From an uncultured Alistipes sp. (GTDB lineage Bacteria > Bacteroidota > Bacteroidia > Bacteroidales > UBA932), in contig UQUJ01000031.1 of the NCBI GenBank assembly GCA_900544195.1, positions 1 through 34,437 of the forward strand: a stretch of DNA of 34,437 bases. Reading direction: 5' to 3'. The notes below the pieces were generated by a model. It worked only from the letters and a program-made list of their open reading frames with translations, searched no databases and was not told where the DNA came from. The translations under genes were made by a program, and so were the position numbers. Positions within the stretch are counted from its first letter, which is position 1, and each line of letters opens with the position of its first letter. Positions 15,707 to 24,094 of this stretch are shown here, in pieces.

Positions 15707-16696
15707 ATGGAATTTACCGCAAAGCAATTGGCGCAGGTCCTCAAAGGGACAGTTGAAGGAGATCCGCAGGCCACTGTGACATCGTTCGCCAAGATCGAGC
15801 ATGGAAAACCGGGTCAGTTGTGCTTTTTCGCCAACCCCAAGTACGAGAAATACGTTTACACATGCAGGGCAAGTGTCCTGCTGGTCAACAAGGATTTTGT
15901 CCCGAAAGAGACTGTGACTTCGACCATGGTCAAGGTCGATGACGCTTATAAGTCGTTGGCCGACCTTCTTAAATATGTTTCCACAAAAAGGCGTACGGAC
16001 AAGAGGCACAGAGGCTTCCGCTCATCTTGGTTCCTGACCACCAAGTTCGGCAAGAAGGTCTATCTCGGAAGCCATTCGTATGTCGGACACCACGCCAAGG
16101 TGGGGGACTACACGAAGATCTACGAGAATGTCTATGTCGGCGACAACACCGTGATCGGCTCGCATTGCATCATCTATCCGGGGGTCGTCATCTATCCGGG
16201 AATGGTTATCGGTGACAACGTGATCATCCATGCCAACGCCGTCATCGGCTCCGACGGTTTCGGCAACGCCCCGCTTCCTGACGGCACATGGGAGAAGATC
16301 GAGCACATCGGCAATGTCATCATCGGCAACAATGTCGAGATCGGCGCCGGCACGACGATCGACAAGTCCGAGATGGAATCCACAATCATCGGCAACGGCG
16401 TGAAAATCGACAACCTCTGCCAGATCGCCCACAATGTCCAGATCGGCGACAACACCGTGATGGCCGCCCAGTGCGGCATAGCCGGCTCCACCAAAATAGG
16501 CAAGAACTGCATCCTCGCCGGTCAGGTCGGCATAGCGGGGCATCTGAATATAGCCGACAACACCACGATCGGAGCCCAGTGCGGTGTGATAGGCAACATC
16601 CGCAAGTCCGGCCAGGTGTTCCTTGGCTCGCCAGCCCTCCCGCTTAAGAACTACCTCCGCAGCTACGCCGTCTTCAAGCGTCAGGGCGAAGAATAG
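15707..16696 (+). CDS. lpxD: UDP-3-O-acylglucosamine N-acyltransferase
   Basis: This 329-residue enzyme transfers the second hydroxyacyl chain from ACP in lipid A synthesis. It has an N-terminal uridine-binding domain (1 to about 100), then a left-handed beta-helix of hexapeptide repeats (about 105-310) with the GSDGFG block (after HANAVI) and the catalytic His242 in QIAHNVQIG, ending with a helical SPALPLKNYLRSYAVFKR tail. The length is normal. A separate promoter drives lpxC downstream, so the three lpx genes may form two transcription units. Confidence 0.97.
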   Translation: MEFTAKQLAQVLKGTVEGDPQATVTSFAKIEHGKPGQLCFFANPKYEKYVYTCRASVLLVNKDFVPKETVTSTMVKVDDAYKSLADLLKYVSTKRRTDKRHRGFRSSWFLTTKFGKKVYLGSHSYVGHHAKVGDYTKIYENVYVGDNTVIGSHCIIYPGVVIYPGMVIGDNVIIHANAVIGSDGFGNAPLPDGTWEKIEHIGNVIIGNNVEIGAGTTIDKSEMESTIIGNGVKIDNLCQIAHNVQIGDNTVMAAQCGIAGSTKIGKNCILAGQVGIAGHLNIADNTTIGAQCGVIGNIRKSGQVFLGSPALPLKNYLRSYAVFKRQGEE

Positions 16697-16728
16697 TAGC
16701 CAATAGCTACGAAGTGGCAGGGTAATCC

Positions 16729-16759
16729 TTGAATATTCAAATATTTCATGCTATCTTTG
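16729..16759 (+). promoter_or_regulatory. Promoter of lpxC-lpxA
   Basis: This is the best two-part promoter here: TTGA at 16729-16732, a 19-base spacer, then TATCTTTG at 16752-16759, as in the Bacteroidota -33/-7 consensus. The lpxC start is 39 bases beyond. Confidence 0.75.
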
Positions 16760-16798
16760 CAGACTGCTGAACTTTACACAGTTTGCAAAAGATAGATT

Positions 16799-17713
16799 AT
16801 GACTTTGAATAAGCAAAAGACCCTTGCGGGTGAATATGAGTTCCATGGTAAGGGGCTTCACACCGGCAAGATCTCAAAGATGATTCTCAAACCGGCTCCC
16901 GAGGACACTGGGATAGTGTTCCATAGGGTGGATCTCGGTGAAGATGCGTTCGTCGAGGCTTTGGCTGAGAATGTGTCATCGACGGCCAGAAGTACCACTA
17001 TCTCCAAAGGAGAGGCCACGGTCGCCACAATCGAGCATATAATGTCGGCTCTTACAGGTATGGGAGTGGATAACGCTCTCATAGAGATTGATAATGTCGA
17101 AGTTCCGATTCTGGACGGCAGCGCCCGTTATTATGTGGAGGCAATCGCCAAGGACGGCCTGAAAGAACAGAAGGCTGACAGGAAATATGTCACTATTCCA
17201 GAGGAGATTGAAATCCGTGACGAGAAGACCGGTTCGTTCGTGAGGATCACCCCGGCCGACACTCCGTCAATGGACATCACCGTGGACTTCGGCTCAAAGG
17301 TTCTCGGAGTCCAGACCGCCCATTGGGACGAGTCAACTGATTACTCCAAGGAAATCGGTCCTTGCCGTACATTCGTGTTCTTCCACGAGATCGAGTACCT
17401 GTTCCAGAACAATCTGGTCAAGGGCGGGGATGTGGACAACGCCATCGTGATCGTCGAGCACCCTGTCCAGCCGGAGCAGGTAGAGAGACTTTCCGCCCTG
17501 TTCAACGTCCCGGAACTCGCGATAAACGACAACGGCTATCTCAACAACCTTAAACTTCATTTCCCGAATGAATGCGGAAGACATAAGCTTCTGGATCTTA
17601 TCGGAGACCTGAGGCTCGCCGGTGGCTGGCTCAAGGCCAAGGTGACCGCATTCAAGCCGGGACATACAATCAACACACGGACTGCCAAGGCCATCCGTGA
17701 GAAATCTTGCTGA
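16799..17713 (+). CDS. lpxC: UDP-3-O-acyl-N-acetylglucosamine deacetylase, stand-alone
   Basis: This zinc deacetylase makes the committed step of lipid A synthesis. It shows the N-terminal GLHTGKISKM, zinc ligands His80 (IEHIMSAL), His262 and Asp266 (HKLLDLIGDLRLAGG), and the general-base His289 (KPGH). It is 304 residues, equal to the single-domain enzyme of Proteobacteria. In Bacteroidota the gene is normally a fusion with FabZ (about 460 residues). Here the protein stops right after the LpxC domain and lpxA starts 15 bases later, so no FabZ domain is present. Confidence 0.97.
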   Translation: MTLNKQKTLAGEYEFHGKGLHTGKISKMILKPAPEDTGIVFHRVDLGEDAFVEALAENVSSTARSTTISKGEATVATIEHIMSALTGMGVDNALIEIDNVEVPILDGSARYYVEAIAKDGLKEQKADRKYVTIPEEIEIRDEKTGSFVRITPADTPSMDITVDFGSKVLGVQTAHWDESTDYSKEIGPCRTFVFFHEIEYLFQNNLVKGGDVDNAIVIVEHPVQPEQVERLSALFNVPELAINDNGYLNNLKLHFPNECGRHKLLDLIGDLRLAGGWLKAKVTAFKPGHTINTRTAKAIREKSC

Positions 17714-17728
17714 TAAAACACTTAGAAT

Positions 17729-18541
17729 ATGAACACAATTTCACCATTAGCGTCGGTCAGCCCGAAGGCGAAACTCGGCGACAACATTGAGATCGGTCCG
17801 TTTGCGTTCATCGATGATGACGTGGAGATCGGCGACGGATGCAAGATCCATCCGCATGCTATGATATATTCATACGTCAAGATGGGAAAGAATTGCCAGG
17901 TATTCCCAGGTGCTGTGGTAGGCGCCATCCCTCAGGATCTTAAATATGAGGGTGAGGTCACATACGTGGAGATCGGCGACAATGTCACCATCCGCGAGTG
18001 CGTGACCATCAACAGAGGTACCAAGGCAAGCGGCAAATGCGTGACGAAGATTGGCAGCAACACACTGCTTATGTCCTATGTCCATGTGGCGCACGACTGT
18101 GTTGTGGGCAATCATTGCATTCTTGTAAGCTTTGTCGGCATAGCAGGCGAGACCGTTGTTGATGACTGGGCGATTGTCGGAGGCGGAGCGAAGGCTCATC
18201 AGTTCTCCAAGATCGGATGCCACGCCATGGTCGGCGGCATGTCCAAGATCAACAAGGACATCCCTCCTTATGTTCTTTGCGGCCGCGATCCGATCTGCTA
18301 TTCTGGCGTGAACATCGTCGGACTCCGCCGCCGCGGATTCTCCTCCGACGTGATCCGCAACATCAAGGACATCTACGACACGATCTATTTCGCCGGCTAC
18401 AACATCACCGACGGCTGCGCCAAGGTCGAGGCCGGATTCCCTCAGAGCGAGGAGCGTGACACGATCCTGAATTTCATCAGAAGCTCGAAGCGTGGAATCA
18501 TCAGGGCAAACGACTCCCACGAGAAGGGAGAATTCGAATAG
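17729..18541 (+). CDS. lpxA: UDP-N-acetylglucosamine O-acyltransferase
   Basis: This 270-residue enzyme catalyses the first acylation in lipid A synthesis. Left-handed beta-helix hexapeptide repeats fill residues 1 to about 190; the catalytic His122 lies in YVHVAHDC. Other family marks are PQDLKYEGE, RECVTINRGT and GLRRRGFS, followed by the helical C-terminal domain. The ATG is preceded by TAGAAT, a context like that of xseB, tilS and infB. It is 15 bases after lpxC and almost abuts the WbqC-like gene. Confidence 0.97.
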   Translation: MNTISPLASVSPKAKLGDNIEIGPFAFIDDDVEIGDGCKIHPHAMIYSYVKMGKNCQVFPGAVVGAIPQDLKYEGEVTYVEIGDNVTIRECVTINRGTKASGKCVTKIGSNTLLMSYVHVAHDCVVGNHCILVSFVGIAGETVVDDWAIVGGGAKAHQFSKIGCHAMVGGMSKINKDIPPYVLCGRDPICYSGVNIVGLRRRGFSSDVIRNIKDIYDTIYFAGYNITDGCAKVEAGFPQSEERDTILNFIRSSKRGIIRANDSHEKGEFE

Positions 18542-18560
18542 GTCTGAAGAAGAGGCGGCG

Positions 18561-19238
18561 GTGCTGCTGAGTGTGGCCTGGTTCCCGCCGATCAGCTATT
18601 TCGCATTGATGGCTAAAGACTTCATCTTGTCTCCGGACAGGGTGAAGCCTTCTGTTGTTTACCTTGAGGCCTGCGAGCATTATCAGAAGCAATCATGGCG
18701 GAACCGTTTCCGCTACTATGCCGCCGACGGTCCTCAGAGCTTGAATTTCCCGATTGTCCATGAAAGCGGAACCCATGAGCTGCCGATCACCGAGATCAAG
18801 GTGGATTACTCGACTCCGTGGCTGATCCGCACCGAACGGGCGATTGCCTCCGCCTACGAGTCTTCCGCCTATTTTGAATATTACAAGGACGAACTCTTTG
18901 GAATCCTGGATTCACAACCAGAGACGTTGTTCGACCTTGATTTACAACTGATCAGGTTCTTCCTCCGGAAGACCGGCGTCTCGGTGGACCTGAGGATGAC
19001 CGATGAATATGTCCCCGTCCGTTCCCGTGAGATTCCGTTGGATTCCGGCCGCTACGGAATGGATTACCGGGAACTCATCCACCCGAAACGTCCGGACAAG
19101 ATATTGAAAGACCTGAATCTGGAAAAACCGTACTTCCAGGTCTTTGCCCGAAAGTACGGTTTCGTTCCGAATCTTTCCATCATGGACCTCCTTTTCAACG
19201 AAGGTCCGGATTCAATCTCCTATCTGAAAAACCTTTAG
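18561..19238 (+). CDS. WbqC-like family protein
   Basis: This is about 225 residues from GTG 18561 (LLSVAWFPPISYFALM, which fits the family N-terminus). An in-frame ATG at 18492 would overlap lpxA by 50 bases and add an unconserved tail, so I prefer the GTG. WbqC-family marks are the opening AWFPPISYF, EHYQKQSWRNRFRYYAADGPQSLNFPI, and SAYFEYYKDELF. Members are found near lipopolysaccharide or O-antigen genes; the enzymatic role is not established. Its position after lpxA agrees with that. The stop overlaps the convergent FadL-type gene stop by three bases. Confidence 0.83.
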   Translation: MLLSVAWFPPISYFALMAKDFILSPDRVKPSVVYLEACEHYQKQSWRNRFRYYAADGPQSLNFPIVHESGTHELPITEIKVDYSTPWLIRTERAIASAYESSAYFEYYKDELFGILDSQPETLFDLDLQLIRFFLRKTGVSVDLRMTDEYVPVRSREIPLDSGRYGMDYRELIHPKRPDKILKDLNLEKPYFQVFARKYGFVPNLSIMDLLFNEGPDSISYLKNL

Positions 19239-21004
19239 AATCTCCACCCGAAGGTCGCCGTGATGCTGTAGAGGTCCCTCTTGTTGAGGATCATCGGAGA
19301 AGCCAGATCTTTAAGGTAGTCAGCGTAAGGTGAGATATATTCGTCCGACAGCATAGTCAGCCTTGCCGCGATGTCCGCGAAGAACGATCCGTTTGATGAA
19401 TATCCAAGGCCTACGGAGAAAGCGTTGGTTCTGTCGTTCAGCGTTGTCTTGCTGTTGCCTTCGCTGACATATTCAGGAGTCGTGGTGAAATTGTAGCCAG
19501 CGCGGACGGCGATCTCCGGCACCGGTTTGAACTCCGCTCCGACCCTTACCATGTGGGACACTCCCATACGGTTGCGGATCTCGTCATTCAGTTTCCCGTA
19601 GGTGTCGTCATTCCATCCGCCGTTCTTGCTCATGAACTTCATCGTGCTGTAGTCGGTCATCTCGTAGTCCGCGCTTAGAAGAGCCATTCCCGCGAAGGTG
19701 AACGCTGCTCCGGCGTTGAGTCTGTAAGGCGAGCGTAGTCTGTAGGAATAGTCCCCCTCAGGCGTCTTGGCCGACCCGTTGAATGAGGCGTCGGTGTAGT
19801 TGACATTGACGTCTTGTCTCCAACGTTCGTTGATTTCCATGATTGTCGGTGTCTGGACGGCTCCACCTATGCGTATCCCGTCCACAGGTCTCCAAAGAAA
19901 TCCGAACTTGCCGTAGACTCCGCTTCCATCGGCCGTGTATGAGTAACGTGTACGGTAGTCGCTGAAACGAGTTATTCCTTTTTCTCCAAAGTCAATCTCG
20001 AAATTGTCAGGATTTGCGGCGGCCTCTTTGAAATACTCATCATAATTGTAGTTGAGAGATGTGACACCGAAGTTCACTCCGACGAAAAATGTCTCGCTGA
20101 AATTGAACCCGACGTTGAAAAGCGCGTCGTATTTGCTGCCGGTTACCTTGCGCCCGTAAGCCTGATTCAGAGGGCCACCGAGGGATAGGCTGTAAATGCC
20201 GTTCCCGTCTTTGTCCATGACAACGCCGTCTTTGATGTATTCCCCCTCGCCGAGTGTGTAATAACCATCATTGACTTCTTGCTCGGTGACAGGCCTGCAC
20301 ATTTCTGTCGCGGCTACGTAACGATAAGCGTAGTTGGGGTCAGAAGAGTTCCCGTAGTTTGCTATCGCTCCAGCCTGCGCATTTACGATGGCATTCCAAG
20401 GGGCGGGCATATTCCGGTCGTCATTCTCGTAATAGGCGTTGTCCCAAATGTCAATTTTGTTTCCCTTGCCGTCGAGGTGACCATTCAGAAAGCCCGAATG
20501 GAATCCGTCAGCGCCGACCGTCATCGCACTGATGTAACTCGTCTTGTCGTTCACCCCTCCGGCCAGCATCTTGCCGGTGAAATTGTTCGTTCCGTTGACG
20601 ACGATTCCGTAAGTGATGGACTTAAGGCCGCTTCTGTTCCCTAAGTCCCAATTGAACGTGGCACCGAAGTTCGGCAAAGAGAACCGTGTCAGGTTCTTGC
20701 CCTGCTCATTGACGAACTTGTCAACTCCTCCGACAGGGTAGGCGCTGTAGGATGAGTTCATCGAACTGAGCGTGAGATTCGGCGTGATCGTGAACTGGGA
20801 GTATCCCGCCACTGCCGATCCCGCAGGATTGATACCGATTGACCCGAGGTCGCCGCCGACAGCCGTCATCGCGTTGCCCATACCGATCGACCTTGCCGTT
20901 CCGTAGTAGTTGTTCTGGCTGAATGTCAGCCCGTCGTACATAGTCTGCGCCCCGGCCGCTACAGCGGTCAACGACAAAAGCGCAGTGAATATTGCCTTTC
21001 TCAT
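19235..21004 (-). CDS. OmpP1/FadL family outer-membrane protein
   Basis: This 589-residue protein has a cleavable signal peptide (MRKAIFTALLSLTAVAAGAQ), then YGTARSIGMGNAMTAVGGDLGSIGINPAGSA, the N-terminal hatch-like segment typical of the FadL/TodX group in Bacteroidales. The rest is beta-rich with aromatic residues and ends in SITATFGWRF, with the terminal Phe common in outer-membrane barrels. FadL proteins import hydrophobic molecules; the substrate here is unknown, and the name hemin receptor sometimes used is unsupported. It is 18 bases downstream of the Ser-rich lipoprotein gene, so they are probably co-transcribed. Confidence 0.9.
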   Translation of the reverse strand: MRKAIFTALLSLTAVAAGAQTMYDGLTFSQNNYYGTARSIGMGNAMTAVGGDLGSIGINPAGSAVAGYSQFTITPNLTLSSMNSSYSAYPVGGVDKFVNEQGKNLTRFSLPNFGATFNWDLGNRSGLKSITYGIVVNGTNNFTGKMLAGGVNDKTSYISAMTVGADGFHSGFLNGHLDGKGNKIDIWDNAYYENDDRNMPAPWNAIVNAQAGAIANYGNSSDPNYAYRYVAATEMCRPVTEQEVNDGYYTLGEGEYIKDGVVMDKDGNGIYSLSLGGPLNQAYGRKVTGSKYDALFNVGFNFSETFFVGVNFGVTSLNYNYDEYFKEAAANPDNFEIDFGEKGITRFSDYRTRYSYTADGSGVYGKFGFLWRPVDGIRIGGAVQTPTIMEINERWRQDVNVNYTDASFNGSAKTPEGDYSYRLRSPYRLNAGAAFTFAGMALLSADYEMTDYSTMKFMSKNGGWNDDTYGKLNDEIRNRMGVSHMVRVGAEFKPVPEIAVRAGYNFTTTPEYVSEGNSKTTLNDRTNAFSVGLGYSSNGSFFADIAARLTMLSDEYISPYADYLKDLASPMILNKRDLYSITATFGWRF

Positions 21005-21022
21005 TTCAATTGTTATTAATGG

Positions 21023-22444
21023 TTACCTTCTTCCGCCACTGCTTCTGGAGCTGCCGCCACCGCCGTACGAACCTCCTGAGCTTCTGGATGATCCGCCGCC
21101 GGAGAAACCGCCGCCTGAGTAGCCGCTGCTACGGCTTGAGCTGCCGGAAGAATATGAACTTGAACTCCTGCTTGTGGAGTAGCTGCTTGAGCTCCTCGTC
21201 GAGCCGGATGAATAATCATTGCTGGATGAGGACCTGTAAGAAGATCCCGAAGACCTGTAGCTTCCAGAAGAACTCCTGCTGGAACTACCTGATGAGTAGC
21301 CTCCTGATGTCGTTCCGCTTGAACTTCTACTGCTTGCCGGTCTTGAGTACATCGTTGATGACGAAGATGATGAACGGCTGCTGCCGTAGGATGACCTTAC
21401 GGAAGAGGATCCGGTCGAGGTTCCAAATGAGGATGAACCGCTGGATCTGACCGTACTTCCCGCTGATGACCGTACTGACGACGCTCTGTCCGCCGATGAT
21501 CTGACGGATGACGATCTGGATGACGAAGACCTTACAGAAGAGGTGGCCGGTCTGTTGACCGAGGATATTGATGACCTTGTGCCGCTTGTGCGTCCGCCAA
21601 GGCTTGAAGACCTTGTGGTAGTCGCTGACATTGAGGATCTTGTTGATCCGATGCCGCTTCTTGATCTGGTCATTGAGGAACTTCTCACTCCGGCGCTCCT
21701 TGAAGAGGACCCGATTCCGCTTCTTCTGCTTGAGCCGGTTGTGCTAAGACGTGGAGTGTAAACCCGTCCGCTGCCAGGACCGAAGAAGTCACGGTCGTAG
21801 TGGTGATGATGGCCGTAGCCCCAGCCTCCGTAGTACCACGGATCGTACCATCCGCCGTACCAGCCTCCATACCATCCGCCGTACCATCCGCTATAGTACC
21901 AAGGATCCCGGTACCATGGGTCGTACCATCCGCTGTAATACCACGGACTGCCCCATCTCCAGGAATATCCATAATACCAAGGGTCGTAGTGCCACGGTGA
22001 GTACCAACCACCGTAGTACCAAGGATTCGCGCCCCAATAGATTGACGTGTAGAAAGGACGGTTCCAGGAATACCATGACGTCGCGTACCAAGGCTGGTAG
22101 GCTGCCCAGATGTCCCATCCATTGTCGTAAAGGTAAACGGATGTGGTGTTGTTAGTGTTGTTGAAGTCTATTCTCGCCGCTTTGTTCTCAGGGATGAACA
22201 GAGTGTCAACCTTCTCACCGCTTTTCATGAAGATAGGTGAGTTCTTGGTCTTGGCTACCAGAAGATCCGTCTCTTCCTCGTTGGCTGATTCGACGGCTTC
22301 CCCGGCTTGGATCCTGGCCTTGGAGGTATAGTAGATTCCATCCTGATACTTCTGTCTGGAAGCATCACTGGCATACTGCGCCGCTGAACCGCACGAAGTC
22401 AGTGCCAGAAGCGCCGAGATAAAGAGGATTGTGCGTGTTTTCAT
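21023..22444 (-). CDS. Trp/Tyr/Gly- and Ser-rich lipoprotein
   Basis: This is 473 residues from ATG 22444, giving a lipoprotein signal (MKTRTILFISALLALTSC, lipobox LTSC). The upstream in-frame extension has no family support. Residues 18 to about 110 look globular. Residues about 115-225 form a striking aromatic repeat zone built on WYYGGW, WYDPW and WYGGWYGGW units with a GHHHH stretch. Residues about 235-473 are low-complexity Ser/Arg/Gly (SSSRSSG-type), ending SSGGRR. Similar Bacteroides proteins have been misnamed vitellogenin II. I do not know its function; a sticky or disordered envelope protein is inference. It is the first gene of a pair with the FadL-type gene and diverges from proS. 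Confidence 0.8.
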   Translation of the reverse strand: MKTRTILFISALLALTSCGSAAQYASDASRQKYQDGIYYTSKARIQAGEAVESANEEETDLLVAKTKNSPIFMKSGEKVDTLFIPENKAARIDFNNTNNTTSVYLYDNGWDIWAAYQPWYATSWYSWNRPFYTSIYWGANPWYYGGWYSPWHYDPWYYGYSWRWGSPWYYSGWYDPWYRDPWYYSGWYGGWYGGWYGGWYDPWYYGGWGYGHHHHYDRDFFGPGSGRVYTPRLSTTGSSRRSGIGSSSRSAGVRSSSMTRSRSGIGSTRSSMSATTTRSSSLGGRTSGTRSSISSVNRPATSSVRSSSSRSSSVRSSADRASSVRSSAGSTVRSSGSSSFGTSTGSSSVRSSYGSSRSSSSSSTMYSRPASSRSSSGTTSGGYSSGSSSRSSSGSYRSSGSSYRSSSSNDYSSGSTRSSSSYSTSRSSSSYSSGSSSRSSGYSGGGFSGGGSSRSSGGSYGGGGSSRSSGGRR

Positions 22445-22514
22445 TTCTGAATCTCCTATATTTAACAATAAATTCGTAACTTCGTGGCCGTATCCAAAGG
22501 TGTCGGCCACACAA

Positions 22515-22529
22515 ATGTTCTCTAGTGAA
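22515..22529. promoter_or_regulatory. Palindrome between the lipoprotein gene and proS
   Basis: An interrupted palindrome GTTC-x-CTAG-x-GAAC sits in the divergent region. It could be a regulator-binding site; nothing else supports this. TAACTTCG near 22476 is a weak -7-like match for proS. Confidence 0.25.
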
Positions 22530-22595
22530 CAAAATCCATACCTTTCGGAATATTGCACAATAATAAGAATAATTGACAAAAACAGCAAAGAGTAT

Positions 22596-24074
22596 ATGGC
22601 AAAGGAAGTGACAAAAAGGTCTGAGAACTATTCTCAGTGGTACAACGATCTGGTTGTTAAGGCGGACTTGGCGGAGCAGTCCGCCGTCAGGGGATGTATG
22701 GTCATTAAGCCTTATGGCTATGCGATCTGGGAGAAGATGCAGCACGCTTTGGACACAATGTTCAAGGAGACCGGCGCTGTGAACGCCTATTTCCCGCTTT
22801 TCATTCCTAAGTCGTTCTTCAGCAAGGAGGCCGAGCACGTGGCAGGATTCGCCAAGGAGTGCGCCGTCGTCACCCATCACAGGCTTATGAACGACCCTGA
22901 CGGAAAGGGCGTTGTCGTGGATCCGTCCGCGAAGCTTGAAGAGGAGCTGATCGTGAGACCTACTTCCGAGACGATCATCTGGAGCACCTACAAGAACTGG
23001 ATCACCTCGTGGAGGGATCTTCCTATCATGTGCAACCAGTGGGCGAACGTTGTCCGCTGGGAGATGCGTACGAGGCTTTTTCTCCGCACCGCCGAATTCC
23101 TCTGGCAGGAGGGTCACACGGCTCATGCCACATCGCAGGAGGCTCAGGAAGAGGCACAGAGGATGGTAGGTGTGTACGCCAGGTTCGCCCGGGACTTCAT
23201 GGCTCTGCCGGTGATCGTGGGGCACAAGAGTCCTAACGAGAGGTTCGCCGGAGCTCTTGACACCCTCACCATCGAGGCGATGATGCAGGACGGGAAGGCT
23301 CTCCAGGCCGGAACATCTCATTTCCTCGGCCAGAACTTCGCCAAGTCGTTCGATGTGAAATATACAGACAAGGAAGGCCTGCAGCAGTACGTGTGGGCCA
23401 CATCCTGGGGCGTTTCCACGAGGCTTATGGGAGCCCTCGTGATGGCTCACGGCGATGACAACGGACTTGTCCTTCCGCCGGCTCTGGCCCCTATCCAGGT
23501 CGTTATGGTTCCGATCTACAAGACCGAAGAGGATCACACGAAGATCTTGGACAAGATGGCTCAGTTGAAGAAAGCCCTTGAGGCCGAAGGACATACTGTC
23601 AAGATTGATGACCGTGACACCCTGCGTCCGGGATTCAAGTTCGCCGAGTGGGAGCTCAAGGGAGTCCCTGTACGTCTGGCTATGGGACCTCGTGACCTGG
23701 AGAACGGCACTGTAGAGGTTCACAGAAGAGACACCCTGGAGAAGCAGACTGTCGCCCTTGAGGGGCTTGACAAGTCGATCGCCGCCCTTCTGGACGACAT
23801 CCAGAAGACCATCTACCAGAAGGCGTTCGACTTCCGCGCGTCACACGTTGAGAAGTGCGACGACTGGGAGGAGTTCAAGGCCAAGATCGGCACAGGCAAG
23901 TTCCTGCTCTGCCATTGGGACGGCACGGCCGAGACCGAGCAGAAGATCAAGGACGAGACCAAGGCCACGATCCGCTGCATCCCTGTGGACAGCTTTGTCT
24001 GCGAGGAGGAGGGCAAGGACATCTACTCCGGCAAGCCTTCAAAGCAGAGGGTGGTGTTTGCCATCTCATATTAA
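22596..24074 (+). CDS. proS: Prolyl-tRNA synthetase (archaeal/eukaryal-type)
   Basis: This is 492 residues from ATG 22596 (MAKEVTKRSENYSQWYNDLV); the longer in-frame ORF upstream is not conserved sequence. It is the compact ProS type without the bacterial editing insertion: ADLAEQSAVRGCMVIKPYGYAIWE, RPTSETIIWSTY (class II motif), RWEMRTRLFLRTAEFLWQEGHTAH, the HGDDNGLVLPP motif 3 region, an anticodon-binding domain (about 290-390) and the C-terminal domain ending in YSGKPSKQRVVFAISY. It charges tRNA-Pro. The DUF3078 gene follows by 20 bases. Confidence 0.98.
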   Translation: MAKEVTKRSENYSQWYNDLVVKADLAEQSAVRGCMVIKPYGYAIWEKMQHALDTMFKETGAVNAYFPLFIPKSFFSKEAEHVAGFAKECAVVTHHRLMNDPDGKGVVVDPSAKLEEELIVRPTSETIIWSTYKNWITSWRDLPIMCNQWANVVRWEMRTRLFLRTAEFLWQEGHTAHATSQEAQEEAQRMVGVYARFARDFMALPVIVGHKSPNERFAGALDTLTIEAMMQDGKALQAGTSHFLGQNFAKSFDVKYTDKEGLQQYVWATSWGVSTRLMGALVMAHGDDNGLVLPPALAPIQVVMVPIYKTEEDHTKILDKMAQLKKALEAEGHTVKIDDRDTLRPGFKFAEWELKGVPVRLAMGPRDLENGTVEVHRRDTLEKQTVALEGLDKSIAALLDDIQKTIYQKAFDFRASHVEKCDDWEEFKAKIGTGKFLLCHWDGTAETEQKIKDETKATIRCIPVDSFVCEEEGKDIYSGKPSKQRVVFAISY

Positions 24075-24094
24075 ATGAATATAATAAACTGACT

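Noticed and set aside
21543..22155. Plus-strand ORFs opposite the Ser/Trp/Tyr-rich lipoprotein gene
   Set aside because: They are by-products of the repetitive sequence; only the minus frame gives a lipoprotein signal and coherent composition.
22365..23723. Minus-strand ORF (452 codons) opposite proS
   Set aside because: ProS is complete and conserved on the other strand; the antisense product has no family features.
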